A stretch of DNA of 64,000 nt from Listeria cossartiae subsp. cayugensis (GCF_014229095.1 NZ_JAARZC010000001.1:434001-498000), one strand, 5' to 3'. Positions 25,508 to 34,772 are shown, numbered from the stretch's first letter. The notes: generated by a model not told the origin, from the letters alone. Made by a program: numbers and translations.

Positions 25508-27237
25508 ATGAAAAAAGTCAAAGCAAGTGAAACACTCGTACAAACATTAAAAAATTGGGGGATTGACCACGTTTACGGTTTACCCGGCGATTCGATTGAT
25601 ACCGTAGTCGACGCTTTACGAAAAGAACAAGAGGCGATTGAATTTGTTCACGTCCGCCACGAAGAAGTCGCAACCCTAGCAGCCGCAGCCTATACCAAAC
25701 TTACCGGGAAAATTGGTGTCGCATTATCCATCGGCGGACCGGGCGCAATCCATCTATTAAACGGAATGTATGATGCTAAAATGGACCACGTACCAATGCT
25801 CGTTCTGGCGGGGCAAGTAACAACCGACGTCCTAAATACCGGCTTTTTCCAAGAAGTCAATTTGCCAGCAATTTTTGAAGATGTTGCCGTTTATAATAAA
25901 CAAATTGATAATGCCGAAACGCTCGCAGATGTAGTCGATGAAGCGATTCGCACTGCCTATAAAGAAAAAGGAGTCGCCGTCCTAATCATCCCAAACGACA
26001 TTCCATCACAAGTAATTAAAGCGAGCCTTGAAGCAAAACCAGTGAAATTTGAACAAGAAAATCCGCAACTAGATGAAGCGGCAATACAGGAAGCCGTAGC
26101 ACTGATTGAGAAAGCGGAAAAACCCGTTATCTTAGCAGGATTAGGGACTAAACACGCTGGACCAGAATTAATCGCCTTCTCGGAGAAATTAAAAATCCCG
26201 ATTATTCATTCCTTACCAGCAAAAACGATTGTTCCTGACGACCACCCAAACGCACTCGGAAACCTTGGTAAAATCGGCACAAAACCAGCCTATGAAGCCA
26301 TGCAAGAAACCGATTTACTATTAATGTTTGGGAATGATTATCCTTATAGCGACTATTTACCAAAAAAACTGACTGCATCCAAATCGACATTGACCCTGCC
26401 AAAATCAGCAAACGTTTCCCGGCAACAGTTGGTTTAGTAGGCGATGCCGCAGAAATCATCCGCAATCTAACGACCCAAACAGCACCCGTAGAAGAACGTA
26501 AATTCCTTCAAGCGTGCCAAGAAAATATGCAAGAATGGTGGAAATGGTTAGAAGAAGACGTAACGCAAACAACCGATCCAATCGCACCAGAAGTCGTGAT
26601 GGCCAACATCCAAAAAATCGCAGACAAAGACGCCATTTTCTCCATCGACGTAGGAACAGCAACCGTTTGGAGCACTCGTTATTTACATTTAACTCCAGAA
26701 AATGACTTTATCGTTTCCGCATGGCTTGGTACAATGGGATGCGGTTTGCCAGGAGCTATCGCTGCCAAAAAAGCATTCCCAGATCGCCAAGCAATCGCCA
26801 TCGTCGGTGATGGAGGATTTTCCATGGTCATGCAAGATTTCGTCACAGCAGTAGGCTTAAATATGCCAATGATTGTCGTTGTGCTAAACAACCAACAACT
26901 TTCATTCATTAAATACGAACAACAATCAGCCGGTGAACTAAACTACGCCATCGACCTACCAGACATCAATTACGCAAAATTCGCCGAAAGCTGCGGAGGA
27001 ATTGGTTTCCGAGTAGAAAAAATGGCAGACCTAGAAGCTGCTTTCGAAAACGCTAAACTAGCAACTAAACCCGTTATTATCGATGTTTCCGTGGATAGCG
27101 CAGCCGCTCCGCTACCAGGTAAGATTGTGATGGACGAAGCGCTCGGTTATACTAAATTCGAAATCCAATCAGTCCTAGAAGACCATCGTTTCGCAAAAAT
27201 GCCACCGTTAAAAACGATTTTACGTAGATTTTTATAA
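25508..27237 (+). pseudogene. Pyruvate oxidase gene, broken by a one-base deletion
   Basis: ThDP-dependent pyruvate oxidase (pyruvate to acetyl phosphate, CO2 and H2O2). The N-terminal frame runs from ATG 25508 (after GGGAGGAG) with the catalytic-Glu region FVHVRHEEVATLAAAAY and stops at 26437. The C-terminal frame, with the ThDP motif GDGGFSMVMQDFVTAVGLNMPMIVVVLNN, is open from about 26370 to 27237. Both join perfectly if one A is added to the seven-A run at 26362-26368: the text then reads YLPKKTDCIQIDIDPAKISKRF. The restored length would be about 576 residues, normal for the family. Causes could be a true null allele, slippage or a sequencing error. Nothing else in the gene is damaged, so any decay is recent. 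Confidence 0.9.
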
Positions 27238-27300
27238 AAAATAAATAAAAAAATAACAATATCACCCATTTTACGCCGATATTCACTAGTTTTTGCAATG

Positions 27301-27364
27301 TTTTTTATTAAAACTAATTATTTTACAATAAAATATAGAGTTTTTTTAAAAAATATGAGATAAT
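27301..27364 (+). promoter_or_regulatory. Three phased MogR-type boxes and -10 ahead of the receptor gene
   Basis: TTTT-W5-AAAA-type sites occur at 27301-27313 (TTTTTTATTAAAA), 27321-27333 (TTTTACAATAAAA, one C) and 27341-27353 (TTTTTTTAAAAAA), exactly 20 bases apart, about two helical turns. A -10-like GATAAT lies at 27359-27364. MogR binds such sites to repress Listeria motility genes (known); occupancy here is inferred. Confidence 0.7.
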
Positions 27365-27397
27365 AAACTAGAATTAGAGAATAGGAGTGTGGAATGG

Positions 27398-29203
27398 GTG
27401 AATTTAATTAAAAATCGTAAATTGAAAACAAAATTAAGCATCAATATTGTTATAACCACCATCATGTTAATCGGACTTGGCGCAACTAGTTTCCTAGGTT
27501 TTCGTCATGTAGCAACACTTTCAGATAATATGGTTGATAATAATGTCGCACCAATGAAAGAAATCGCAAAAATCCAAACAAACATGGCGCAAATCAATAT
27601 CGACATCCTGACCATGTTCGACACTATCAACGGAAAATCAACACTTATCAAAGATATCGATAACTTGTACGCCGAAAATGACCAAGCAATCCATAATTTC
27701 AAAAAAGCCAATTTAACAGCAGAAGATAAAAAACAATTAGCTTATTTTGAAGAAAAACTAGCAGACATGAAAGCATCCGCATCTTCTGTAATCAGTGATA
27801 CATCAAGCGCGCTAGACGACGCAGAACTACTAGGAGCCCAAAACAGATACTACCAAAATGTCAAAACAAAATTTGATGACGCTACAAAACAATTAAACGT
27901 TTTAAATGACATGAACTATAAAGAAGTCGAAAATTCCTCACAAGCAATTTCTGACTTTGGCGTGAAAATCAGCTTAATTTTCACAGCAGTTATTATCGCC
28001 GTGCTAATTTCCTTATTCATTTTCAACGCCTATATTACTAGAGTTATTCTAAAAGGAATTCGTCATCTGCAAACAGCCGTACATAAAGTAGCGAGTGGTG
28101 ACCTATCTTACCGTAGCACTTACAATGGTAGAGACGAACTAGGCGACATTACTAACGACTTGAACGAAATGAGCGAAAACCTCCGCCTAATGATTGAAGA
28201 CGTTAAAAAAGCGTCCACAGATGTGAAATCTTCGAGCGATAACGTCATTATTAGCTCTGAAATTATTTCCGCGATGACAACCGAAATGGACATCGAAATG
28301 AAAATGATGGGCGAACAAATCCAAACGCAAATCGGCAGCATGAAAGAAAGCACTGATGCGATGGATCAAATGACAGGCGGCGTTCAAAACGTGGCTGAAT
28401 ATGCCCTTAAAGTATCTGACTTAACAAAAGACTCAGCAGAAAAAACTAACGACGGAATTGCCGTTATTAATAACTTAGTGTCACAAATGGACCGTATTAG
28501 CGGTGTTATGCGTTCAAGCACAGACGTTGTTTCCCAACTAGTTAACCGCGTTGGCGAAGTCGAAAAAGCGCTAGATACTGTCACAAATATCGCTGACCAA
28601 ACAAATTTACTGGCTCTAAACGCAGCAATCGAATCTGCGCGCGCCGGCGAACATGGCCGTGGTTTCGCAGTCGTAGCCGAAGAAGTCCGCAAGCTAGCAG
28701 AACAATCGCGTCTTGCTGTTGTAGATATTAATACCGTCCTGAAAAAAATCCAAACAGAATCAAAAACAACCATCGAAGTAATGAACACAGGTCTTTCCGA
28801 ATCCGAAGCAGGCCAAAAAATCATTTCCGAAACAGAAGCAACTTTCACAGATTTACTCAACCGTGTTAATGATATTTCCGCCCAAATGCAAAACGTTTCC
28901 CAAGAAACAGAAGAAATGGCTGCTGGAATTGAAGAAGTCAACACATCAATTAGCGATGTAACAGAAATTTCCAACCAAATCGGTGAAAAATCCACTGCCG
29001 CACTTGAATTCGCGGAAGTAAACAAAATGAAAGTGGACGAGCTAGTCGTTATCTCCGAAGAAATGCAAAAAATTTCCGGTTCATTAGAAGGGTATATCGC
29101 CAACTTCAATACCGAAGTGAGCGAAGAAGCGGTCGAACTAGCAGAAGAAGCAGAATCAGAAACAAAAGATCCAGGAGAGCCAGTCCTAGCCGAAAATGTC
29201 TAG
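27398..29203 (+). CDS. Methyl-accepting chemotaxis receptor
   Basis: About 601 residues. Transmembrane helix 1 is at about 15-35, then an extracytoplasmic four-helix-bundle sensor, transmembrane helix 2 at about 190-212, HAMP (about 213-265) and the cytoplasmic signalling coil. The hairpin tip reads [41 protein letters not shown], the universal receptor motif that contacts CheA/CheW. The ligand is unknown. GTG 27398 has AGGAG ten bases upstream; GTG 27389 lies only one base from that site. Expression is probably linked to motility through the MogR-type boxes upstream. Confidence 0.95.
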   Translation: MNLIKNRKLKTKLSINIVITTIMLIGLGATSFLGFRHVATLSDNMVDNNVAPMKEIAKIQTNMAQINIDILTMFDTINGKSTLIKDIDNLYAENDQAIHNFKKANLTAEDKKQLAYFEEKLADMKASASSVISDTSSALDDAELLGAQNRYYQNVKTKFDDATKQLNVLNDMNYKEVENSSQAISDFGVKISLIFTAVIIAVLISLFIFNAYITRVILKGIRHLQTAVHKVASGDLSYRSTYNGRDELGDITNDLNEMSENLRLMIEDVKKASTDVKSSSDNVIISSEIISAMTTEMDIEMKMMGEQIQTQIGSMKESTDAMDQMTGGVQNVAEYALKVSDLTKDSAEKTNDGIAVINNLVSQMDRISGVMRSSTDVVSQLVNRVGEVEKALDTVTNIADQTNLLALNAAIESARAGEHGRGFAVVAEEVRKLAEQSRLAVVDINTVLKKIQTESKTTIEVMNTGLSESEAGQKIISETEATFTDLLNRVNDISAQMQNVSQETEEMAAGIEEVNTSISDVTEISNQIGEKSTAALEFAEVNKMKVDELVVISEEMQKISGSLEGYIANFNTEVSEEAVELAEEAESETKDPGEPVLAENV

Positions 29204-29215
29204 GTAGCATGTATC

Positions 29216-29944
29216 ATGCGAATTTGGATAAAATCACTGCTTGTTATTACAGCATGTATATTTAGTTTGACCCTTCTAAATACGAAATATACCTTTTATT
29301 CACCAAACGTCAAACTCGAAAGCGCCAAAGTAGTTTACAAACTAGACAACGAACCTTTTAATGTAAGATTAGACGTCCCGTTAGTGAATCAAATGGATGC
29401 GCCGTCCCTTTTTAACGGTTGTGAAGTGACTAGTCTAGCGATGCTCTTACAGTTCGCTGGGAAAAACGTAACGAAAAACGAGCTAGCAAATAATCTCCCA
29501 ACCACGCCAATCGAACAAAATGGTTTACACGGTAACCCAGATAAAGCGTTCGTTGGGAGCATTAACGGCGATAGCCCGGGCCTTGGTGTAAATCATACGC
29601 CAATCGCTAAACTAGCAGCGAAATACGTCAATGAAGCACACGTCCATGATATTAGCGGTAACAGCATTCACGATATCATCACCGTACTAAGCACCGGTGC
29701 GCCAGTTTGGATTATCACAACAACCGACTACCATGCGCCAAAAAACTGGCAAACCGTGCAAACCAAAGAAGGCGCAAAGAAAATCACGTATTCGATGCAC
29801 AGTGTCGTCATTACCGGTTTTGATAAAAATTATTTTTACATTAACGACCCGTACGGACATAAAAATCGCGCCGTAAAAAGAAGCGTCTTAGAAGAAGGTT
29901 GGACCGCAATGGGCAAACAAGCCATTTACCTAAGTCGCCCATAA
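29216..29944 (+). CDS. Membrane-anchored C39-like peptidase (YvpB type)
   Basis: 242 residues: an N-terminal signal/anchor helix (about 5-22) and a C39_2 peptidase-like domain. Probable catalytic Cys lies in NGCEVTSLAMLLQ (about residue 73), His in MHSVVITGF (about 193) and Asn/Asp in YINDPYG. It resembles B. subtilis YvpB, whose substrate is unknown. The domain would face outward. It begins 12 bases after the receptor gene and the pair ends at one terminator, so they are probably co-transcribed, although the ribosome-binding site is weak. Confidence 0.8.
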   Translation: MRIWIKSLLVITACIFSLTLLNTKYTFYSPNVKLESAKVVYKLDNEPFNVRLDVPLVNQMDAPSLFNGCEVTSLAMLLQFAGKNVTKNELANNLPTTPIEQNGLHGNPDKAFVGSINGDSPGLGVNHTPIAKLAAKYVNEAHVHDISGNSIHDIITVLSTGAPVWIITTTDYHAPKNWQTVQTKEGAKKITYSMHSVVITGFDKNYFYINDPYGHKNRAVKRSVLEEGWTAMGKQAIYLSRP

Positions 29945-29990
29945 AAAAATCGTTTGAAAGCATGACGAATGCTCTCAAACGATTTTTTTA
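29943..29990. terminator. Bidirectional terminator
   Basis: AAAAAAATCGTTTGA-AGCAT pairs with ATGCT-TCAAACGATTTTTTT around GACGA. It ends the receptor/peptidase transcript and overlaps the stop codon of the convergent LPXTG gene. Confidence 0.9.
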
Positions 29991-30200
29991 TATTCTTTTC
30001 TTAATAAATAGTACTACAGCAAGCACTACAAGAAGTACTCCAATAACAACTGGCCAAACCGAAAATGCATCTCCAGTAGAAGGGAGTAGGGAAGCATTAC
30101 TTGTATTCTCAAATGCGGAAGCTGTATTTACACGGAAATAAATCAATCCAAGTGAAATAATAACAGCAATACTAGCGACTATTTTTTTGGTGAAAACCAT
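29988..30200 (-). CDS. Tiny LPXTG cell-wall protein
   Basis: A 70-residue product with a signal peptide (1-29, cleavage likely after NTASA), a very short mature region, and a sortase signal LPSTGD (about 39-44), a hydrophobic helix and an IKKRI tail. After signal cleavage and sortase A processing only about 13 residues (FENTSNASLLPST) would remain on peptidoglycan. The ribosome-binding site GGAGCGAG precedes the ATG. Both sorting signals are intact, which argues against a random ORF; no function is known to me. Confidence 0.8.
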   Translation of the reverse strand: MVFTKKIVASIAVIISLGLIYFRVNTASAFENTSNASLLPSTGDAFSVWPVVIGVLLVVLAVVLFIKKRI

Positions 30201-30298
30201 TCAGCTCGCTCCTTTTCATATCATATCTATATTATTAGGCATTTGCTATTTTTTGTCAATGTATAGACCAATTTTAATCAAACGGCTTTATATAATGC

Positions 30299-30327
30299 TT
30301 GACCTAGTATACATATTATTGTAAAAT
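30299..30327 (+). promoter_or_regulatory. glmS promoter
   Basis: TTGACC (30299-30304), a 17-base spacer and TAAAAT (30322-30327). The start would be about 30334, some 45 nt before the ribozyme cleavage site. Confidence 0.8.
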
Positions 30328-30371
30328 GAATTTGTTTCCTTGAAAAGTAATGAAGGAGGATCGTACAATTA

Positions 30372-30556
30372 AATAGAAGCGCCAGAACTGATTGGGACGA
30401 AAATGCTTGAAGGTGAAATTCCTGAAAAGTAACGAATCAGTTGACGAGGAGGAGATTAATCGAAGTTTCGGCGGGAGTCTCCCGGCTGTGCATGCAGTCG
30501 TTAAGTCTTACTTACAAATCATTTGGGTGACCAAGTGGACAGAGTAGTAATGAAAC
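30372..30556 (+). ncRNA. glmS ribozyme/riboswitch
   Basis: The glmS ribozyme core is recognisable. It includes AAGCGCCAGAACTG at its 5' end with self-cleavage expected between A30378 and G30379, then GACGAGGAGGAGATTAATCGAA- and GGCGGGAGTCTCCCGGCTG-type core segments, and the P3/P4 tail ending near GTAATGAAACATG. It binds glucosamine-6-phosphate as catalytic cofactor; cleavage destabilises the downstream mRNA and lowers GlmS synthesis (known). It lies directly upstream of glmS in the same orientation. Confidence 0.95.
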
Positions 30557-30649
30557 ATGCTTTTTACCCCTCCAAGGAAACCAAAAAAATCGAGAGGGCT
30601 TGAAATTGGACAAGTCTGCCCTCAAGTTAATTATTGGAGGAATTTTATT

Positions 30650-32455
30650 ATGTGTGGAATCGTAGGATATATTGGAACAAACAATGCAAAAGGCATTTTA
30701 TTAGAAGGACTTGAAAAACTAGAATATCGTGGTTATGATTCAGCTGGAATCGCCCTACAAAACAGAGAACTAGTAACCGTTGTTAAAGAAAAAGGCCGGA
30801 TTGCAGATCTTGCAAGCCTAGTACCAAGCGACGCATTCGGTACTACTGGAATCGGACATACACGCTGGGCAACTCACGGTAAACCAAATCACGAAAACGC
30901 CCACCCGCACCAAAGCAAATCTGGTCGTTTTACTATTGTTCATAACGGTGTAATTGAAAACTATACGCTTTTAAAAGAAGAATACCTAAAAGATCATTCC
31001 TTTATTAGTGATACTGATACAGAAGTAATCGTGCAGCTTATCGAACTTTTTGCAGCAGAACTTTCTACTAAAGAAGCATTCAAAAAAGCACTATCATTAC
31101 TTCACGGTTCATACGCAATCTGCTTAATTGACCAAACCGATACAGAAACACTTTATGCAGCAAAAAATAAAAGCCCATTACTAATCGGAAAAGGCGAAAA
31201 CTTCAACGTAATCGCAAGTGACGCAATGGCTGTCCTGAAAGAAACGGACGAATTCGTGGAAATTATGGACAAAGAAATCGTTATCGTAACAAAAGATGGC
31301 TTCACTTTAGAAACATTAGAAGGCGAAGAAATCACACGCGCTAGCTACAAAGCAGAACTAGACGCATCTGATATCGAAAAAGGTACTTACCCGCACTATA
31401 TGTTAAAAGAAATCGACGAACAACCAGCCGTAACACGTAAAATCATCCAAGCATACCAAAACGAAGCTGGCGAAATCAACGTCGACAAAACAATCATTGA
31501 CGAAATCCTATCTTCTGACCGCATTCACATCGTTGCTTGCGGAACGAGCTATCATGCCGGTTTAGTCGGGAAAAACTTAATCGAAAAAATGGCAAAAATC
31601 CCTGTAGAAGTACATGTTTCCAGCGAATTTGGTTATAATTTACCATTAATGTCGAAAAAACCATTATTCATTTTCATCACTCAAAGTGGAGAAACGGCCG
31701 ATAGCCGCCAGTGCCTAGTGAAAGTAAAAGAACTTGGTTACCGCACGTTGACATTAACAAACGTACCAGGCTCGACACTTGACCGTGAAGCGGATCATTC
31801 GATGTATTTATACGCAGGGCCAGAAATTGCCGTTGCATCTACAAAAGCCTATACAGCGCAGATTTCCGTCTTGGCGGTGCTTGCTGTTTCGCTTGGTCGC
31901 GAACTTGGCGACGAAGAAGCGCTTAAAATTAATTTAGCCGCTGAATTAGGTATTGTGGCAACTGCAATGGAAGCAATGGTTTCTAGCAAAGAAGTTATCG
32001 AGCATATTGCCGGTGAATTTTTAGCAACGTCTCGTAATGCTTTCTTCCTAGGTAGAAATATTGATTATTTCGTAGCCATGGAAGCCGCTCTTAAACTAAA
32101 AGAAATCTCTTATATCCAAGCAGAAGGTTTTGCAAGTGGAGAATTAAAACATGGAACAATCGCGCTAATTGAAGACGGTACACCAGTTTTAACTCTTATC
32201 ACGCAAGAATCAATCAACTGGAATATTCGCGGAAATGTCAACGAAGTATTAGCACGCGGAGCCAAAACATGTGTATTCGCAATGGAAAACGTCGCACAAC
32301 CAGGTGACCGTTTTGTTATTCCACAAGTACATCCGTTGTTAACTCCACTAGCAAGTGTTATCCCGTGCCAACTACTAGCTTATTACGCAGCACTTCATCG
32401 TGACTGTGATGTCGACAAACCAAGAAACTTAGCAAAAAGTGTCACAGTAGAATAA
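30650..32455 (+). CDS. glmS: Glucosamine-6-phosphate synthase (glutamine-dependent)
   Basis: GlmS converts fructose-6-phosphate and glutamine to glucosamine-6-phosphate, the first step to UDP-GlcNAc for wall synthesis. It is 601 residues. The N-terminal class II amidotransferase domain starts MCGIVGYIG, with the Cys after Met as nucleophile, which fixes the start at 30650. Two SIS domains follow (around 280-420 and 450-590, with CGTSYHAG and [10 protein letters not shown]) and the C-terminal [13 protein letters not shown]. An in-frame extension back to 30557 is rejected because Cys must be N-terminal. TTGGAGG is the ribosome-binding site. It is controlled by the ribozyme. Confidence 0.98.
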   Translation: MCGIVGYIGTNNAKGILLEGLEKLEYRGYDSAGIALQNRELVTVVKEKGRIADLASLVPSDAFGTTGIGHTRWATHGKPNHENAHPHQSKSGRFTIVHNGVIENYTLLKEEYLKDHSFISDTDTEVIVQLIELFAAELSTKEAFKKALSLLHGSYAICLIDQTDTETLYAAKNKSPLLIGKGENFNVIASDAMAVLKETDEFVEIMDKEIVIVTKDGFTLETLEGEEITRASYKAELDASDIEKGTYPHYMLKEIDEQPAVTRKIIQAYQNEAGEINVDKTIIDEILSSDRIHIVACGTSYHAGLVGKNLIEKMAKIPVEVHVSSEFGYNLPLMSKKPLFIFITQSGETADSRQCLVKVKELGYRTLTLTNVPGSTLDREADHSMYLYAGPEIAVASTKAYTAQISVLAVLAVSLGRELGDEEALKINLAAELGIVATAMEAMVSSKEVIEHIAGEFLATSRNAFFLGRNIDYFVAMEAALKLKEISYIQAEGFASGELKHGTIALIEDGTPVLTLITQESINWNIRGNVNEVLARGAKTCVFAMENVAQPGDRFVIPQVHPLLTPLASVIPCQLLAYYAALHRDCDVDKPRNLAKSVTVE

Positions 32456-32463
32456 ATTTTTTC

Positions 32464-32497
32464 AAGACCTTTTCGAAAGTAGAAAAGGTCTTTTTTT
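32464..32497 (+). terminator. glmS terminator
   Basis: AGACCTTTTC pairs with GAAAAGGTCT around GAAAGTA, followed by seven T. Confidence 0.92.
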
Positions 32498-32568
32498 ACG
32501 CAATCAATAAATTTGCACGCGCCCCTTGTTATGCTTTAAACTTAAAGAGGAATGGGGGAAATCATCCA

Positions 32569-33306
32569 ATGGAAGTATCACACGTAACACTCGAACCAAA
32601 TAAAGATAGTCGACCCGCAGTTTTAACAATCGGTAAATTTGACGGAGTACATCTCGGTCACCAAACCATTTTAAATACAGCTTTATCCATCAAAAAGGAA
32701 AACGAAATACTAACGGCCATCAGTTTCAGCCCGCATCCACTTTGGGCTTTAAAACAAATCGAAATATATCGCGAAATGCTCACACCAAGAATGGAAAAAG
32801 AACGCTGGCTCGCACATTACGGCGTAGACCATTTAATAGAAACAGCTTTCACGCCAAGATATGCCGAAACAACGCCAGAAGAATTTGTCACTGATCATTT
32901 GACCAATCTAAATTTATCGCATATCGTCGTTGGCTCTGAATTCAATTTCGGAAAAGGGCGCGATTCGGATGTAGATTTACTCCGGGACCTTTGCGAGCCC
33001 TATGGCATTGGTGTCACATCTGTCCCAGTAATTGAAACAAACCAAACAAAAATCAGTTCTACCAACATCCGAGCGTTCATTCGGCGCGGCCATTTCATAG
33101 AAGCAGAACAACTCCTCGGACATCCGTGGTACATTACCGGAAAAGTAGAAAATGGCGAAATGATAGACTTAGATGATTACGTTCTCCCAGCAACTGGCAC
33201 ATATCAAACAGATGCAGGACTTGTAAAAGTAACCAATAACCGTACCATCCAAGTTGATTTACCAGATGGCTTGCAACAATTACATATGAAAAACGAACTT
33301 TCCTAA
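32569..33306 (+). CDS. FAD synthetase-like protein with degenerate riboflavin-kinase part
   Basis: 245 residues, shorter than the usual roughly 310-residue bifunctional RibF/RibCF. The N-terminal nucleotidyltransferase (about 15-170) has GKFDGVHLGHQTIL, VGSEFNFGKGRDSD and SSTNIRAFIRRG, all expected for FMN adenylylation. The C-terminal part (about 180-240) is truncated and lacks the kinase GRxLGxPTAN motif, so only FAD synthesis is likely. I recall that Listeria is described as having a second, kinase-less FAD synthetase alongside a full RibCF; that fits but is from memory. Confidence 0.82.
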   Translation: MEVSHVTLEPNKDSRPAVLTIGKFDGVHLGHQTILNTALSIKKENEILTAISFSPHPLWALKQIEIYREMLTPRMEKERWLAHYGVDHLIETAFTPRYAETTPEEFVTDHLTNLNLSHIVVGSEFNFGKGRDSDVDLLRDLCEPYGIGVTSVPVIETNQTKISSTNIRAFIRRGHFIEAEQLLGHPWYITGKVENGEMIDLDDYVLPATGTYQTDAGLVKVTNNRTIQVDLPDGLQQLHMKNELS

Positions 33307-33326
33307 CAATAAGGAAAGTTTTTTCT
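33297..33326 (+). terminator. Terminator overlapping the stop of the FAD-synthetase gene
   Basis: ACTTTCC pairs with GGAAAGT around TAACAATA, which contains the stop codon, followed by TTTTTCTTT. Confidence 0.85.
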
Positions 33327-33373
33327 TTACAATTTATAAATTTAGTAATATACTAATTTAGTAAATTACTAAA
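33326..33373 (+). promoter_or_regulatory. Promoter with two adjacent TTTAGTA-N3-TACTAA operators
   Basis: TTTACA (33326-33331), a 17-base spacer and TATACT (33349-33354) form a vegetative promoter. Two copies of one palindrome, TTTAGTA-ATA-TACTAA (33341-33356) and TTTAGTA-AAT-TACTAAA (33357-33373), lie side by side with centres 16 bases apart. The first covers the -10 and the second the start region. This is a strong sign of a repressor acting here; the repressor is unknown. Confidence 0.75.
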
Positions 33374-33392
33374 AATTAAAAGGAGAAATCTC

Positions 33393-33872
33393 ATGAAGAT
33401 TCCAACTACCTTAAAACATAAACCAGTAATTGTTGTCGAAAATTACGAAGAAGTAGACGGCAAAAATGCTTATCACTCTGATGCAAAAGGACTTTCACTT
33501 GGACTAGCACAGTGGAATGACCGAGGCAAAGTAGACATTTCAGCCAAAGTTTGGCGTCACACTGGCGATAAATGGTCGCGTCAATCCGAAGAACTTCCGT
33601 TGCATCGCGTACTGGACTTGGCCATTTTAATCGCACGAACCAAAGTCCATTTCAAAGATGCTTACCGTTTACCTCATTTTTATGACAAAGAAAATCCAAC
33701 GCTTGATCGTATTGGTTTGCAAGGAGATGCGCTAACTATCGCGGTTTGTGAAGACAACGAATATATCGATGAAGACATCCAATTATTCGAACAAGTTTTA
33801 AAAAATGACGATGAACTTCTCAGCGAACGCCTCAAAACACTCAGCAAACTTTTACAAGAAGCAGGCTATTAA
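33393..33872 (+). CDS. Unknown small protein under double operator
   Basis: 159 residues, soluble, no membrane segment. Similar to a DUF family of uncharacterised Firmicute proteins (possibly DUF6530), with features such as DAKGLSLGLAQWNDRGKVDISAKVWRHTGDKWSRQSEELPLHRVLDLAILIARTK. It starts after AAAGGAG. It is the first gene of a two-gene unit with the GIY-YIG-like gene 13 bases downstream. No function proposed. Confidence 0.75.
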   Translation: MKIPTTLKHKPVIVVENYEEVDGKNAYHSDAKGLSLGLAQWNDRGKVDISAKVWRHTGDKWSRQSEELPLHRVLDLAILIARTKVHFKDAYRLPHFYDKENPTLDRIGLQGDALTIAVCEDNEYIDEDIQLFEQVLKNDDELLSERLKTLSKLLQEAGY

Positions 33873-33885
33873 GGACGTGAAATAA

Positions 33886-34224
33886 ATGAATAAAGACAAT
33901 CGAAAAGAACTGATTCGCGCATACAAAGAAAAAGCCCCAGACGCCGGAGTATACCGTTTCCTCAGCAAAGAAAGCGGCAAATACCACATCGATAACACGA
34001 TGGATTTAAAAGGTATAGCAAACAAACTAGCTTTCGGAGTGAAAATCGGTGCCGGAAATATGCTTCCACCAGAAATGGCGAAAGAAGCTAAACAATACGG
34101 AATCGAAACCATCACCTTTGAAATTCTCGAAAAAGTAGATGTTAAACCTGAAATGACCAAGGATGATATCAAAGAAGAAAATGATGTGCTACTAAGCTTA
34201 TGGCTAGAACGAGAAGACCTTTAG
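33886..34224 (+). CDS. GIY-YIG-like domain protein
   Basis: 112 residues. The stretch APDAGVYRFLSKESGKYHIDNTMDLKGIANKLAFGVKIG has the order of a GIY-YIG fold (GVY...KYHIDNT...), but the second signature YIG is replaced by YHI, so nuclease activity is doubtful. Similar small proteins are annotated as GIY-YIG nuclease family members. Second gene of the operator-controlled unit; a terminator overlaps its stop. Confidence 0.65.
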   Translation: MNKDNRKELIRAYKEKAPDAGVYRFLSKESGKYHIDNTMDLKGIANKLAFGVKIGAGNMLPPEMAKEAKQYGIETITFEILEKVDVKPEMTKDDIKEENDVLLSLWLEREDL

Positions 34225-34243
34225 GATTAAGGGTCTTCTTTTT
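34213..34243 (+). terminator. Terminator of the two-gene unit
   Basis: GAAGACC pairs with GGTCTTC across the stop codon region, followed by TTTTTT. Confidence 0.88.
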
Positions 34244-34363
34244 TATAAATTAAAATTGTATATTAAAAAGTTTATTTGGATAAAAAGTCACGAAATATCT
34301 ATATTTTCCCGAAATAATTAATGTTATAATGTTAATTGACTATAAAAAAGGAGGGTTTTACAT

Positions 34364-34762
34364 ATGAATCCAAGAAAACCAGAATTTATTTTAACTTTAA
34401 TTGCCGGAATCACAGGTACTATAGCTGGTATTACAGCCATTTTAGGTGCTAGCTTTTTAACTTCCATAATGGGTAGTGAAGAAATTTCTTATGCTGCTTA
34501 TGCAAGTGGAACAGAGGAGGCTATGTTTGCTACTAGTGGTTTAGTTATTGCTATTGCTGTAATTACTTTAATCATTGGTATTGCTTTGATTGTTTTTGCA
34601 GTATTTATCAAAAGAAATGCATTAGTATTTGGTATTTTAACAATTATAGCGGGTGTTGTAGGTTTCTTCTTTGCAAGTTTCCTATGGGTCGTTCCAGGTA
34701 TTCTTGCAATTATCGCAGGTATTATGTGCCTAGCGAGAAAAGTACCAGCTTCTTTAAACTAA
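34364..34762 (+). CDS. DUF4064-family membrane protein
   Basis: 132 residues with four hydrophobic helices. Its Gly/Ile-rich style (FILTLIAGITGTIAGITAILGA..., FGILTIIAGVVGFFFASFLWVVPGILAIIAGIMCL) and length match DUF4064 membrane proteins, whose function is unknown. A TATAAT at 34325-34330 and AAAGGAGGG precede it. A terminator follows, so it is a single-gene unit. Confidence 0.78.
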   Translation: MNPRKPEFILTLIAGITGTIAGITAILGASFLTSIMGSEEISYAAYASGTEEAMFATSGLVIAIAVITLIIGIALIVFAVFIKRNALVFGILTIIAGVVGFFFASFLWVVPGILAIIAGIMCLARKVPASLN

Positions 34763-34772
34763 TTTTATGGAT

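Noticed and set aside
26527-27237. Free-standing 236-residue thiamine-diphosphate enzyme
   Set aside because: It is the C-terminal half of the frameshifted pyruvate oxidase; its frame continues without a stop back to the poly-A run at 26362 and there is no ribosome-binding site at 26527.
30557-30649. 31-codon N-terminal extension of GlmS
   Set aside because: GlmS needs Cys directly after the initiator Met as nucleophile; TTGGAGG precedes ATG 30650, and the extension has no ribosome-binding site and overlaps the leader structure.
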